From Pogostemon cablin (Eukaryota; Streptophyta; Magnoliopsida; Lamiales; Lamiaceae): a stretch of 64,000 nucleotides of DNA. Below, one piece after another: positions 13,027 to 25,813 of this stretch (position 1 is the stretch's first letter; every line of letters begins with the position of its first letter). The translations under genes were made by a program, and so were the position numbers. Under the pieces are notes generated by a model, which made no database searches, was not told where the DNA came from, and worked only from the letters and a program-made list of their open reading frames with translations. The DNA lies in contig CM042986.1 in the NCBI GenBank assembly GCA_023678885.1, positions 2,480,001 through 2,544,000 on the forward strand. The letters run 5' to 3'.

Positions 13027-13872
13027 ACCCTATATATGATTCTCTGAGATTTGATTATGAATTGGTTATACTTCGACCCAAAGTCTGCATCAATGTTTAA
13101 TTATAATTGATTAATCCTTATACAGTTTATATTGGATTTAAAATGCAGAGTATGATTTACTTTCGATAAGTTCGCATTTAAAAAGAAATGTGAAATTGTT
13201 ATTGGGTTTATTTATTAATGTATTTCAATTGAATGGTCATTAATTATTTAGAAATATATTTGATCAATACGTTTACAAATAAAGTCTTGCAATTCATGAC
13301 ATATGATGGGTAGTGCTTTTTTAATATTTGAATTAAAAGTTGCGAGCATGTGATATCATTAAAGTTAGTAATTATGATTATTGAATTACTAATAGTTTTG
13401 ATTTTGATTAATTGTGTTTGGTTATGTATTAAGTGGAATTACTATTATTAAATCTAGATGCATATGTATATTTGGTTATTTAGGCAGTTGAATGAAATAT
13501 ATTCCTTGGAGGATGATGATATGTAATGGCTATTGATTACATTGATAATCGAAAATTCATATTTGTTCAGTTATGATGATTTGGGTAGATTAATTATTGA
13601 TTTAAATTATGATTATTAAATCAATTTTTATACTTATTGATTCCTGTAGTTATTAAAAGTCCAATGTTTTTTGTCATGAGAAATTCGTATAGTGAGGTTT
13701 AATATCCATAAAGGTTAAAATCATTATATCCTTCAATCCTTAATTATGTGGTGATGTGGGGGATTTTAATTTTAATTAATTTGGACTTATAATTAAAATT
13801 GAGTTATTGTATACATTCCAGATCACCATGCGAAAGTGCCTTTAAGTTGCCTTATTTATGCATACGTATTTG

Positions 13873-14020
13873 TCAGAATATTTTTGGTTATCCGATTGAG
13901 ATTTTGGTAATATATAATTCTTCAGAATATTTTTGGTTATCAGATTGAGATTTTGGTAATATATAATTCTTTAGAATATTTTTGGTTATCAGATTGATAT
14001 TTTTGGTAACATATAATTCT
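13873..14020. repeat. Tandem repeat, 3 x about 49 bp, in the Copia leader
   Basis: Three near-identical units start at 13873, 13922 and about 13971. Each contains AGAATATTTTTGGTTATC and GATTTTGGTAA. They lie in the 5' internal region of the Copia element, where gag would normally be, and mark non-coding expansion of that region. Confidence 0.8.
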
Positions 14021-14439
14021 GACTAATTTATGGTAGTAATTGATTAGATATCCTTTTTTTTTTAAGTACATTGATTGTCATGAAGCCAATAATGACGTGG
14101 GATACATGTTATGTCTGTCTGACTCAATATTTGTATAATTCAATTTATATTAAATTGAGATTTTGGAATCCCTAATTAAGTAAAGAAATCTTTCATTATT
14201 TTTTAAGTTGGTATGAATCATCTAATATTCCTATTTGGTTAGAGGAATAAAATTAAATTAAATTGGGGAGACAGTTAAATGTCGTTTAATTAAATTAAAT
14301 ATTTTAATATTTATTTAATTAGTCTAGTAAACATTCAATCTAGTCAATCGAAGCACCATGTTGCCACAGCAATATCGTGTGTGGAGAAAAGCTTTATTGA
14401 AATTACATAGATGGGTGTGATATTATTTATGTGTTCTGT

Positions 14440-14850
14440 GTTCGGCCCACAGGTAGGCACAGTTTGACAGAATAATAACACACATGTGATAATAAGTATG
14501 TGATAATTATTTGGATTATTCATGTGAACATGAGTCGGTCCACAGATAGACTCTTGTTTGACAGAACTTATTGTCAATACTTGATTGTTACACCAAGATT
14601 ACCCCTGCAGTTAATTTTTGTCCACAGACGAGGTTAATGTTGCACAAGGTGTCTTGTGATGGGTCCCTAATTAATAATGTTGTGCGAGTGTATTTTCATG
14701 CGGGTATTGATCGGCCCACAGGTAGATTAATATTTGGCAGAAATACACAAGCACCTGTGGTGGTAAATATGTGACGATTATTTGTTTAACATGTGAGTAA
14801 TAAGTCGGCCCACAGGAAGGCTATTGCTTGACAGTTTTATTGTCAGTATT
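14440..14850. repeat. Dispersed repeat of a CGGCCCACAGGTAG...GACAG motif
   Basis: At least four copies of a short module occur here: TCGGCCCACAGGTAGG (14444), TCGGTCCACAGATAGA (14534), TCGGCCCACAGGTAGA (14711) and TCGGCCCACAGGAAGG (14803). Each is followed 10-15 bases on by TTTGACAG or TTGGCAG. Spacing is about 90, 177 and 92 bp, consistent with a roughly 90-bp unit that lost one copy of the motif. It is inside the Copia element and does not look coding. Confidence 0.65.
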
Positions 14851-16326
14851 TGACTACTACAAAGAGGTGCCACTTACAAGTTAGTATTGTTGTCATTGGA
14901 CTTGATACTAATGTTGTGTTCGATTCCTTGAGATGATTCTAAACTATTTAAAATTTGAAAGATTATAAAGTTTAGTGCAAGCATGATAATCATTTTGGAT
15001 TAATTCTCTGTACAATTAAGAAGTCTGTTAATTAAGTTTAACTTATGTCAACAACAAAATTATACATGATGAGAACTTCAACAATAAGAATGAACTAATA
15101 AGTTTCTAACAAACTCTGTCTCAATAAAGTATAAGGGCAACAAAGAAAAACCTATTTGGAAAGCTGTTAAAAAGAAACTAAAGTATAACCTTTCCTTTTC
15201 TCCTAAAGACTTGTGGAATTGTTTTATAATACACCACATTAAGATTATTTAGTATGAATGGTGTTGTGGTGTAGTTAAAAGACAAAAATAGTACTCCACA
15301 ATATATGGTTACTAATTGGAGAAATACTAAAGATTGTAGCTTATGGTCTCAATAAAGTTCCAACCAAAGTAGTTGTGAGAACTCTTTGAGTTTCACATAT
15401 GGTGATATCCAACTAAGGCTAGATCATTGGGATCTACTAAAGAAAATTGGATTCAAATACATACAAGCTACTTTATTGGTATTAAATAAAGATAATAAGC
15501 TTATGATCCAATTGATCGGATCATATTTGAGACGGGTAATACGGTATTATGTGAGGATGTTGATTTTGGGGGAAGAATAATATTAGAGACATTGTCCTTA
15601 AGGGGAGTCGATTCGATCCCCACTTATGCTTTAAAGAATTGGTGCAAATTCAGAATAACGATATGACAATGTCAATAATATTTAAGGAATAACAAATTCA
15701 ACAACCTCAAGAATTAATGTCATTAAGAAAACCACTAGAGTTGGGAGAAAGATAATTCAGAAGATTATGTAGTTTTCTCCTAAATAAAGAGGACACTATG
15801 GAATTAATGGTAGAATATTCAAACAATGTTCATCAAACCATGAAAGGTCCAATTACTCAAAAGTGTGTTAATGCTATAAGTTATGAGTATAAATCAATAC
15901 AAGATGATTAGGTTTGCATCTTGATATAGGATTATACTCAAAAGGGAAGGAAGTCATTATTATAAGATAATCGTGACATCAGTAACACATTTTGATCTTG
16001 AATCATATTGTATGGATGTAAAGATAAAGTTCCTTGATCGCAACACTGATGATACGATCTAAATGGTTTAAGAACTAATAAGAAATTCATCTATGCATTC
16101 AAGCAAATTTTTTTCGTAAAGGAATCACAAGTATCATCATGAAGTAAGTGTCTCTTTTGGTTTTGAGACAAATGTAGATGATTATATGATTCAGTGGGAG
16201 AATGTTTAAGTTAAACTAAGGGAGACAAGTGCAGTCTCAATCAGGTGCCCTAAAGTTAAACTAAAGATTTAAGAAATGTAGAAACATTTCATATTCATTG
16301 GTTGTTGGAAGTTGTTGTATGATGAG

Positions 16327-16640
16327 GTCTCTACAAGACCTAATTTGGCTTATGTTGTTGGTATATTAAGTAGACATTTAAGTAACTCTAGTATGGATCT
16401 TTATAAAGTATGTATAGAGAACTAAGAATAATATGCTTGTACATCAGAGATCAGATTTGTTAGAGATCATGAGGAATTCTGATTCTGAGTTTGTTGGATG
16501 TCAATACAGTATAAGATCCACTTCAGGCTATATTTCTGTTGGTTGGAGAGCTATACAAGTAAAAGTATTAAGCAAACACTTTAGCTCATTAACCATGACA
16601 ACAGAATTAGTAGCATACTAAGGGCATTCAAACATGAAAT
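16327..16640 (+). pseudogene. Copia reverse transcriptase/RNase H remnant
   Basis: Frame pieces read STRPNLAYVVGILSRHL, matching the conserved TRPDIAyaVgilSRf block at the end of Copia reverse transcriptase. Next comes NSDSEFVGCQYSIRSTSGYI, matching the D-x-D-w-AG-c-x-d-x-R-x-STSGy core of Copia RNase H. Stop codons and frame changes interrupt the region, so no active enzyme can be made from it. Confidence 0.85.
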
Positions 16641-17350
16641 AAAGGTTGCGAAGATATGTCACATAAAGTTCATTGTGACATTTAGTTCGCAGTAAAGTAT
16701 TTATGACAAGAATACTTATAAGTCAAACAAATTGACATAGAATTCTTGGTTGTTAAAGAAAGTGTTTTGTGTAGATAAAATTTTAGAAGAGCATATTATG
16801 ATAGACTCTAAATTCGGATCCGCTATTTATGTATTCAACGCCCTGTAATTTTTATGAGCTAGCTACTCATATGGGTGTGATATGGTTTTAGAATACATTA
16901 GTTCAGTGGGAGTCTATATTTATTGTTCTTTAAAGTTTCAATACACTTTGATTTGGATAATTCAGTTTTCTGCAGAATTAAGTTGATGGTTTTGAATTCA
17001 TTGTGAATTTACTAAAGTTAATTTTTCATTTTGTAATATTTTATATTATGGATTGGTCTCACTAAAGTTTAAAGTTGGACCAGTTGGAAATAGACATGAT
17101 GTTGATCACATTTGACATGTAATTTCCATGCTACTCACCATGTTTGATCTATGTCATTGAGTATATTGATATGTTGATTGTCGGGGTTTAATCACGATTT
17201 ATAATGTGGTGAATGCCGCGGTAGTTCCATATTAGTATATGAGATGGACCAGATTGTTAAGTATAGCCTGAAGAGGAATAGCATAAAGTTGCGCAACTAA
17301 GGACTCTTGATATAATTGCTAACGGAAAATATATAGCCCAAGTGGGAGAT

Positions 17351-17807
17351 TGTTGGAAATTATTAATTTCCATTATAATCTAATTGTGGGCAATATATTA
17401 TTATACAATTATATTAGCTATTCAATTAAATTATGGACTTAATTAAGTGATCCAATTAAGGTTAAAGGTCCATGGGCTATAATAATAAATGATATGGGCT
17501 TATTGAGTAGATACCCAATACTACATGATTAGGTGATTATGGGTGGTCTAGTCAAGTAGTATATAAAGGCTCCCAGGTTATGGTCCCCAATATACTAAGC
17601 CGCACATCGTCTTCCCTTCTCCCCATCGGGAGGGATTACTACGGTCCCCATAAGGAATAAGGAGGCTTAGTTGAGGAAGGTCATATAACCACTGATCCTG
17701 AGTTCGTGTTCCGCCTAGAGACTCAATGGATCAGGTACGCTTCCGCTTTACGGTTTAAATCTCGTTAATCATAATAGGGTTAAGGTTTCATGGATTTATT
17801 TCCAACA
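17351..17807 (+). repeat. 3' LTR, 457 bp
   Basis: Second copy of the LTR, same length and apparently the same sequence as the 5' copy. The purine tract AGTGGGAG sits immediately upstream (plus-strand priming) and target duplication GTATC immediately downstream. Confidence 0.93.
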
Positions 17808-17812
17808 GTATC

Positions 17813-19870
17813 TAGTTGGGAGGTGTAGTGTTTTATTTTATAATAATGTTAAAAGGAAAACAATTAAAAACTTTTTTCAAACACAGTTTTAATACTTTAT
17901 GAGGAATAATAATTATTAGCAAACACGATATCGTCTCACAAATTTATTTTTATAAAATGAATTAAATTTAAAAATATTTTAATAAAAAGTAATATTTGAT
18001 TGATAAGAAATAATAATCTACACTAATTTATTTTATAAACAATTCAAATTATAAATAAAAGCATAACAATTTAAATAAAAAATAACTTGTCTTTATTATT
18101 AGAAAACAATAATCAATTAATAAAAAAAATAAAATAGCCACTTATGAAGATACATCAATTAATGAATAAATAAATACAATAATGTAAAGATTAGGAGAAT
18201 ACAAAATTAATTGAAATTCTGCAATCTCCTCCAAGCGTCGTTCTTTAAGACTTCTCATTTGGTTGCGAAGATAACTTGCAAAAGTATGCCGGAGAGGATT
18301 TTCGGCGTACACCCTTCGACGCTCAAGTCAGTATGAGAATAACAATCATAGATTATCTTCAAATAAACTATAATCATAATAATAATGTAAAAGATTAGGA
18401 GAATACAAAATTAATTGGAATTCTGCGATCTCCTAAGCGAGGGTATTGATCACACGGAATGCCACAAATTCTATTCTATTTGTTGTTGATTATTTATTTA
18501 TTCAAATTTGTTATTCTTATTTGGGAGTGTAATTAAGGAAATTCGTGTAGACATAAGGAAATTCGTGGCGGATGCAACATGGCTTGGTGGATGGGAAGAG
18601 AGGAGGCTCCATTTTCTTTATCTATTTATTTTCTTTCTCTGTTTATTAATATGTAGCTTTTACTTTTATTTTTATTTTTGTTGTTAGGTTCGTTTTACAG
18701 TCTCATCAAAGTTTGGATCTTATTTTGCATAGGTTGCTTAGCAACAGTCTGCCTTGTATTAGATCTCCGATGAAGCTGTAGGCTAGTTTTTGTTGGTTCT
18801 TTTGTCTCCTCCATAGAGGTTTGGTCTCTAATTTCAAAGTGTAGTTATTCTTTATGGAGTGTGTAGTCTCTCTTGGATGAAATTTTTTTCTCTTGGGCTG
18901 TTAATAAATGCCCAGAAAACTTGGTGTAGTCAGTTGATTTCGTTGATATCATGAAATGAAATGAAATACATATCCTTTGAGGGGGAAAAAAACCTAATTT
19001 TGCCTGCCCACCTCAACATGGCTGACAAATTTAATTTATTGTGGCAGCAGACCTATTTAATTATTAATTTATCATTCCAATTTTGAATAGTCCTCAAAAT
19101 TTGAAATATGATGGGTGCGGGTAGATTTTGTGGCCTTTTGTCGTTAAAATAAAATACGGTAGTAAGATAATATAGCTCATTCTTGCAGCCGTCGATATTA
19201 TAAATTTATAATAATTTAATTTTATATTACAAATTTAAATTAACTAAAATCCTAATTAAATATTCATTAATTTAAATAATTTTATTAGAGATTCTCTTGC
19301 GAGACGAATTTTTTTGTAAGACAGTTGTGAGACAGATTGACATTAAAATATGTTTATCATATAGATAAAATATTCTTATTTGTAGTTAAAGTATGTCAAT
19401 AATGAATCATAATATAACATCCTAAAATCATACTTTAATTCATTATCCATCATATTTTACAAAACATACTTTAACAACTATTAAACATATTTTATATATA
19501 TAATAGACATATTTTAACACATCTCACAAACGATCTTACATAAATAACGTCTCACAAGATATTTTGTCATTTTATTATAAATATCGTTTATTTCAGCTTG
19601 CTAAATAAAATTTTTTTTGAAACATTTGAAGAAAAAGTACTAGTAATAAATTACCCGCTTACTAGTAACAGCCACATGACAGTAATTTATTGCCTCGGCC
19701 CTCGGTGGAGGTGATTTACCATTTTACCCAAAGCGTGCGCTGGCATTAGCTATATTTTCACTGGCATTATCAAATATATCTACTGCCCCAATAAAAAAGT
19801 CAACTCCGAAAATGTTTTAACGTGTCCTTCCTTACATCCTAATTCCTTGCGATCAGCGACTGACGTAGTC
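17813..19870. other. Spacer upstream of the type I membrane protein gene
   Basis: No gene seen. It contains a direct duplication of about 55 bp (18178-18233 and 18378-18436, both with TTAGGAGAATACAAAATTAA). A 400-bp stretch (about 18560-18970) ending in a short (TGAAA)n-like tail may be the 3' end of an old LINE, but I see no protein similarity. An inverted-repeat MITE lies at about 19285-19565. The last 300 bases should contain the promoter of the next gene. Confidence 0.5.
19285..19565. mobile_element. Inverted-repeat MITE with CTCTTGYGAGACG ends
   Basis: The left end reads GATTCTCTTGCGAGACG. The right end, reverse-complemented, reads AATATCTTGTGAGACG and then continues TTATTTATGTAAGA. Both arms contain further GTGAGAC motifs, and the interior carries AAAGTATGT-type repeats. 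The same family recurs in opposite orientation at about 55770-56050. No coding capacity; superfamily not assigned. Confidence 0.6.
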
Positions 19871-22800
19871 ATGGAAGAAAATTACAGAACTACCACTCCC
19901 ATCGTGGCCTCGCTTTTGCTTCTACTGAGTTCGGCGCTACCGAGTTCACTCGCTTATCGACCCGGAGACATTGTTCCCATGAGTCGTATGGGCCAGTATC
20001 ACTCGGTATTCGTTTCCCTCCCCTAGATTCATGTGGTTTTGATGCGAATTCCTTTCGTATATGGATAGTTTTCATTATCTTATATCAATGTTGTTACGTA
20101 ATGGCAGGCGAGAACCGTTTGGCATGATATGATCGGCAGGCATTGCCCAGTGTTCGCTGTTAATCGTGAGGTTAGGTTTTATGTTTTTAGGGCTTAATTC
20201 TGATATTAGGGATTTCTTCTTGTCTGATTTCTGATTTATGGTCAAATTCGGTCTTCAGGCATTGATCCCGATACCTAAACCTACTGGATATACTGGAGCT
20301 GATCCGTACAAAATGTATGCCTATAGTTCTTAATTGTGTTGATATTTACTTTTTTAAATTCTGGTGTTAATAGATAACGATCAAGCTTTGTGAAGGCGTA
20401 AGAACGTATCTGGTGTTTGGATGAATGTTTTAGGGATCATATTTTACCATTTGAATTGCCATTGTGCATTTAGGAACAACAATTGGAATTAATAATTTTT
20501 GGTTGATGATTCTTAAGATCCCCCACCCCACAATTAAATTTACTAATTTCAGATCTGAAATTAACTTCTAATGGAAAGCATAAGCCTTCCATCTACAAGC
20601 TATATTATTATTTTGATATAGCAGGAGTGATTTTCTTATTACATTTAAGCCTTGCATTAGTGGGAGACATGGGGGAGTTGCTGCTTTGTAGTTAATGATA
20701 AGTAACGTTTGATAGTAGCAATCTATCTGTATTAAAGATACTATTAGTTGAATGTTTGGCTGGGAAACTGATACCCTGTGCAGCAGTGATGGTTTCTTAG
20801 CTCAAGCATATGAAGTCCTAAGTAGACAGTTACGTGTCTTTAATAGCTTTGGACTGGATTCTAGCATTCCCATCTGTTAGTAGATCTGGATCCTTAATAA
20901 TGTTTCAAAATTTCTGGTAGGTGTATCTGTTCTTGAGAATTTTTAGTCAAGTTAGGTTAGCTCTTCCCTGGTCAGTTAATTGTCAACATATGTTTATTAT
21001 TTGAGCAAGTAATTGTATTAATGCTGAGAATGATTGGGTGCAGATCGTTGCAAGTTGGACAGGAAAAATTTTATGTTCCTTGGCTTTTTGTGATAAACCG
21101 AAAAAGTTCTGAAGTTCCTATGATTGAGATGCATCTGGTAAGCCCTTATTTTGTATAAATGAAGTTTGGAACTTGATGCCCTTACTTTGGTTTTTTGTTT
21201 TTTAACTGGTATTGAAAATGCTATTTTAAGTATAAATTGATTTTTATATGTCAATTGTTTCATGACTGAAGTTCATTTTATCTGGAACCTTAGTTTTCAG
21301 ACTTTCTATGTGCACTTCTAGCTGAGAGAATACTGATCTGGTATATAATGATATCTAAAATTTTGTGAGTTTCTTAGTTTGGTTTGCAATGCTATTCATT
21401 CATTTTTCTATCTAGGTATTTTTTAGATCTGGAAGTGTGGAACCTTAGATTTTTAGATTCTCTGTTTTCACTTCCTGCTGTGGAATGTGGAGCTGGCATA
21501 TACTGACGTTTACTTTGTTAGTTTCTTGGTATGATTTTCTTTGCTAATAAGGTTTCGTGTTTCTTTTCAGAGGTACTCAGGGGTTGATTTGCTTGGTGTA
21601 TCTGCAAAAGTTATAGATATGCCCAATAGCTGTATGTACTTTCTTTCTATCATAATTATTTTCATTCCTCTACCATGTTATTTTTATTTCCCATCTGTAG
21701 ACATTTTTTTCTCTTCCTCTTAAGTATACATTCACTTCTATGATTTGAGCTACTTCACTATGAAGTTATCATTTTTTTTGTCTGTCTTTTGTTCCTTTGT
21801 TTCTAATCTTATCTTTCAAATTTGCTTAAATGCTATAAAATCATGGCTTATGAATATGCAAAAGTTTTTTTATAGTAATGTAATGTTTATTTTAATACGC
21901 TGGATCTAGGGAAATATTTTCTTATCTTTAATAATACTATTATCTTAAACTCATTATTGTTATTTATGCAATTGCACTCAAGATTTCTTGTTCTGTTCCT
22001 CAATTGTTAAATATGAGAAGGCTGAAGTTTCTCATTTAATCTCACATTGAACAGATGTAGAATTTCATCCAGACATCCGTAAACAATTTTGGGATCAGCA
22101 ACATTGGCCAAAACATATTCTTATCAGATACACTTGGTAAGATTTTGTTTCAGTACATTAGCTGTTAATTGATGGGCTTATTAGATTTATCTTGTTAAAT
22201 TTCAGAATTAACACCCGTGGTCGATGCCTGCACATAATGTTATAGACATTCTTTATGTGAATATTTGAGGGTGGCAGAACTCTATCACGCTCATTTCCAA
22301 TCACATCACTTGGCATACGTGAAATCGTCAAAAATACAAGTTTCATCTCTTTGCATTTTGTTTCTTATCTTTGATTGCACCGTATGTCTACTAAAGGAAC
22401 GTGCATAGCTAAGCTGAACTTTTTAGTCTGAGCAAATTGTTTAGCAATACGTTTATTGAAGCTCATTGTTTAAGTTTGGAGATGCTAATATCAATTTTCT
22501 TGTTTCAGCCTGTATCTTTGGTGTCACGCTTTTAATGATTAATTTCTTCTTGTTATTATTGTAGAGCATTTTGGTGTAACACATTTCCTGACTTAACAGG
22601 GAAGAACAATCAGAGATAGATGTGGCTTCTGGATTTTATGTTCTCTTTGGCTCAGGTAAATTACATTTCCTTTAAACTAGACCAACGGAAAAGCAGTTGC
22701 AACTGTATTTAAGTTTCTGGATTTTATGTGTTTGAGTAACTTCCATACTCAAAAAACTTCTGAAATTGGCTTACAAACAGGTCTGATGCTTTCTTTCGTT

Positions 22801-23059
22801 CTCTCAATCTATGTTTTACAATCATCACGTGACAAATTGGCAAGGTATTCTCTCTCTCTCCCCATCATGACTCGTTTTCCAATCTTCAAGTTTTACCTGC
22901 TTATCGTCCAAATTGACTCACGTTCACCCTCCCTCTTTCCCCATTCTTATTATTTATTCCCCTTTTCACCCTTCCTTTTCTTTCTCTGCTTTTAGGTTTG
23001 TGAAGGAGACTGTAGCTGACAGCAGCATGCCTGCTGGAGGTATTGCTAAAGTTGAATGA
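19871..23059 (+). CDS. Small type I membrane protein (Expp1-like, function unknown)
   Basis: Nine exons: 19871-20005, 20108-20170, 20259-20314, 21044-21137, 21571-21631, 22055-22136, 22600-22655, 22781-22844, 22996-23059. All junctions are GT/AG and phases close exactly, giving 224 aa. Residues 1-28 form a signal peptide (hydrophobic run ASLLLLLSSALPSSLA), then the mature start YRPGDIVPMSRMGQYH. A lumenal/extracellular domain of about 145 residues follows, with conserved-looking RTVWHDMIGRHCPVF and FWDQQHWPKHILIRYTW. One membrane helix lies at about residues 176-195, with a short basic cytosolic tail ending GGIAKVE. From memory it resembles a conserved plant single-copy family annotated 'Expp1' (At3g44150-like), with no established biochemical role. 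No catalytic motif is evident. A secretory-pathway location is inferred from topology. Confidence 0.87.
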
Positions 23060-23899
23060 TCTTCTTGTGGAACATAAGGTGAGTCCTCGACAGTTATCTA
23101 ACTTTTTGATGACTATCATTCACCTACGCCTATTGCACGTTCCCATCTTAAAGAATTGTATTTTGAAGGAGGGAATGGAATTCTCCGCGACCTTAAGTAG
23201 CCTGTAGACACACAATCCAAAGGGCATGTTGGTAAGTATTAGAGGGTCTCCTATGAGGTCATTTTTCCAAGGGGACTCTCGAATACTTTAAAAGAAAACG
23301 ATGGCCTGAGAATATTTGTGCCAGTTTTTTTTGCTTCATCTGTATAACCTTTAGTCGTGAACTAGTCTGTCTAGGGCATCGTAAAATGGCTTGATATGAA
23401 ATGTAGAAACGACGACATTGTTCTTCGTTATCAAGAGACGGTATTAGAATGGGTTCATATCAATTCTCACAAGCAGATTGTATCAGCTGGAAGTAAGGAT
23501 AGGAAGCCTATTTGACGTATTTAGTGTAAAGAAAGATATAGTAAATGATAGACTACTACTACGGCTCTTTGCAAGCCTCATTTCCATCTCCCCTATTTTT
23601 ATTATTGTTATATCAAAAGATTTCTTGTAGTACTATATTACGTATGAGTTTGGATTAATAAGCAAACATATGCTCGTTTATAATTATAAAAATTGGATAT
23701 TTGAGATTAATTGACTATTCAAATCAACAGTTTGAAATTCGAATCACATGCGATTATTTTATTTATTTATTAAGGAATGTGTGGAAATGTTTGAACGATG
23801 AAATATTTTTCTCCAAAATTTAATTCCTAAAATATTAAGTGAAACAAATTTCTAAATTAAAATATTTAACTTTATAGGACGGGGTGTAGCTTTTATGAC

Positions 23900-23903
<4 letters not shown>

Positions 23904-23970
<67 letters not shown>
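23904..23970. repeat. (AT)n microsatellite, about 67 bp
   Basis: Uninterrupted AT dinucleotide run in intergenic DNA, immediately before the candidate Helitron 5' end at 23970. Confidence 0.97.
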
Positions 23971-23972
<2 letters not shown>

Positions 23973-24516
23973 TATATATACTAATTGCCAATACGCTGCT
24001 ATAAATAACTTTTTAAAAGTATGATGGGTCGCGATATGGTTAATTATCGTATTTTTTATTTTAATTTCATATATATAATTTTTCTACTTTTATTTATTTA
24101 TTATTCATATTTATCTATAAATTAAATATCATCTTTATTTTTTTAATTGGTTAGAAATAGATAATTAAACAAATCCATAAAAATATATTCCACTTATTAT
24201 TTTATTATTTATTATTATTCATGTATATCTTCAAATTATACACCAACTTTAATCATATTTTTTTATTGATTAGGAATAATTTTTTTATTTTTAATTTTAA
24301 TTCACATATAATCTTTTTTTATTATTATTATATTCCTAATGTATATATGTATATTTAGAATTAAAAAGTAAACATTAAAATTAAATAAATCAATTAATAA
24401 AAATATATCTTCAAAAATTTTGAGTATATTCTCATTATTAAATTACAATATGCATTTAATATTGAATTATTTAATTAATTTTCTTATAAAATACAATGCA
24501 TCCGCATATTATGCGG
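23970..24516 (+). mobile_element. Possible small Helitron (degenerate)
   Basis: Starts TCTTATATATACTAATT preceded by A, similar to the 5' end of the 7.6-9.7 kb Helitron. Near its 3' end a GC-containing hairpin, CCGCATATTATGCGG (24502-24516), is preceded by TTATAAAATACAATGCA. The better Helitron has the comparable TTATAAAATACGATT before its hairpin. No CTRR end follows; an (AT)n array starts instead, so the end may have been lost by microsatellite expansion. No coding sequence. Confidence 0.4.

Positions 24517-24518
<2 letters not shown>

Positions 24519-24586
<68 letters not shown>
24519..24586. repeat. (AT)n microsatellite, about 68 bp
   Basis: Uninterrupted AT run directly after the hairpin of the candidate Helitron. 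Confidence 0.97.
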
Positions 24587-24588
<2 letters not shown>

Positions 24589-25813
24589 AAAGAAATTCAA
24601 AATTTTATTTGTATAGCTAGTCGCTTAGTACGTTTTGTTTATAAATAGTTCATAAATTATGTTATCATATATTAAATTAAAGTAAATTAATGCTACGAAA
24701 ATTGCTTAATTAAAACGTCCAATTGGAATAAGATATCAATTTTGCAACGTCCATCATACATATACTAATTGGCTCATTTTCAATCAAAAGATTTATGTTA
24801 ATTCAATAAAAGACACTATCTCTCTCCTCTCTCTCTAAAAAAAAATTTCTTTATTTTTGTGTTCATCCCACAACCCCATATATTTTCATGCTCCTCCTTT
24901 ATCCTTTTTCTATTACACTTTGAAGTTAGACAATGTATAGTGTTGAATTAAATGGGGGAATCCTTTTGTTAATATAGAAAGTCTTGATAGCATTACACAA
25001 TAATATGTTTAATCAAATCATGAAAAATTAAAGGTGATTAATTAGTGATGACCCACTATGATCATCATTAGTGGAATTTAGGACCAAAGTTTTAAATTTT
25101 GTTGGATAAGCACTTAAGTTTTTAAATAGGTCCCCACTATAATAAAAATGTGCTACTCAATACAATGCATACAAAACACAATGATATTTAAAATTTAATT
25201 AACTATATTATTTACTAGCATGGTTATTTTAAATTTAATTAAATAATTGTCAACTTTATGATATATGTGTCTCAAGTCAAGGATACTTGTGGGGAACATA
25301 GGTATTAGTAGTGCAAGCAGGAGACAGCCAACAGTAGTACTTAACTATGCATTAACTAATTAGTCAATAATAATTAACACAAACAACTTGTAATAAAATG
25401 ATATAATTAAACTTTCGCATCAGATGATAATTATGATGTTTCTTTTAACTCCAATTATAACTACTAATTAATTAATTAATTATAAACTCAATTTGATTTA
25501 CTGTTTTTATCAACAATTTATCAGAATTAAGTCATTCTTGAACAAGATATATAATAAATCATTTTTTAAGTTTTAATAATCAAATCAAGAAACTATAACA
25601 ATCAAGAAACTATAACAATATTTTAATAAATAAATAAATAATTATATATATTTGCCCATAAAAAGTACTCCTACATAACGTGTTATTACTGTACTTATAA
25701 ATCCTTAATTGAAGCAACATTAAAAAGATAATTGTACAAACAGTTAAATTCTCTGGCTTGCATGTGGTTAATATCTAATTGGTTTACTAGGGTATCTTAG
25801 CATGTTGAATTAA

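Larger units (their letters stand above)
12550..17812 (+). mobile_element. Copia-type LTR retrotransposon, coding region decayed
   Basis: Complete element at 12555-17807 bounded by the 5-bp target duplication GTATC (12550-12554 and 17808-17812). It has two 457-bp LTRs starting TGTTGGAAAT and ending TTTCCAACA, an initiator-Met tRNA primer-binding site, and a purine-rich AGTGGGAG tract before the 3' LTR. The 4.3-kb interior has no long frame. Copia remnants in Ty1/Copia order are readable: a reverse-transcriptase tail (STRPNLAYVVGILSRHL near 16330) and an RNase H piece (NSDSEFVGCQYSIRSTSGYI, 16456-16515). I saw no difference between the LTRs by eye, so insertion was recent. The coding region was probably dead beforehand, implying mobilisation in trans. 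Confidence 0.92.

Noticed and set aside
15386..15580. Small frame inside the Copia interior as a possible new gene
   Set aside because: It lies within a decayed retroelement, has no recognisable motif and lacks flanking splice or promoter signals.
18560..18970. 3' end of a LINE or SINE with a TGAAATGAAATGAAAT tail
   Set aside because: The tail is suggestive, but I found no target duplication, protein similarity or clear 5' border, so it is mentioned only in the spacer entry.
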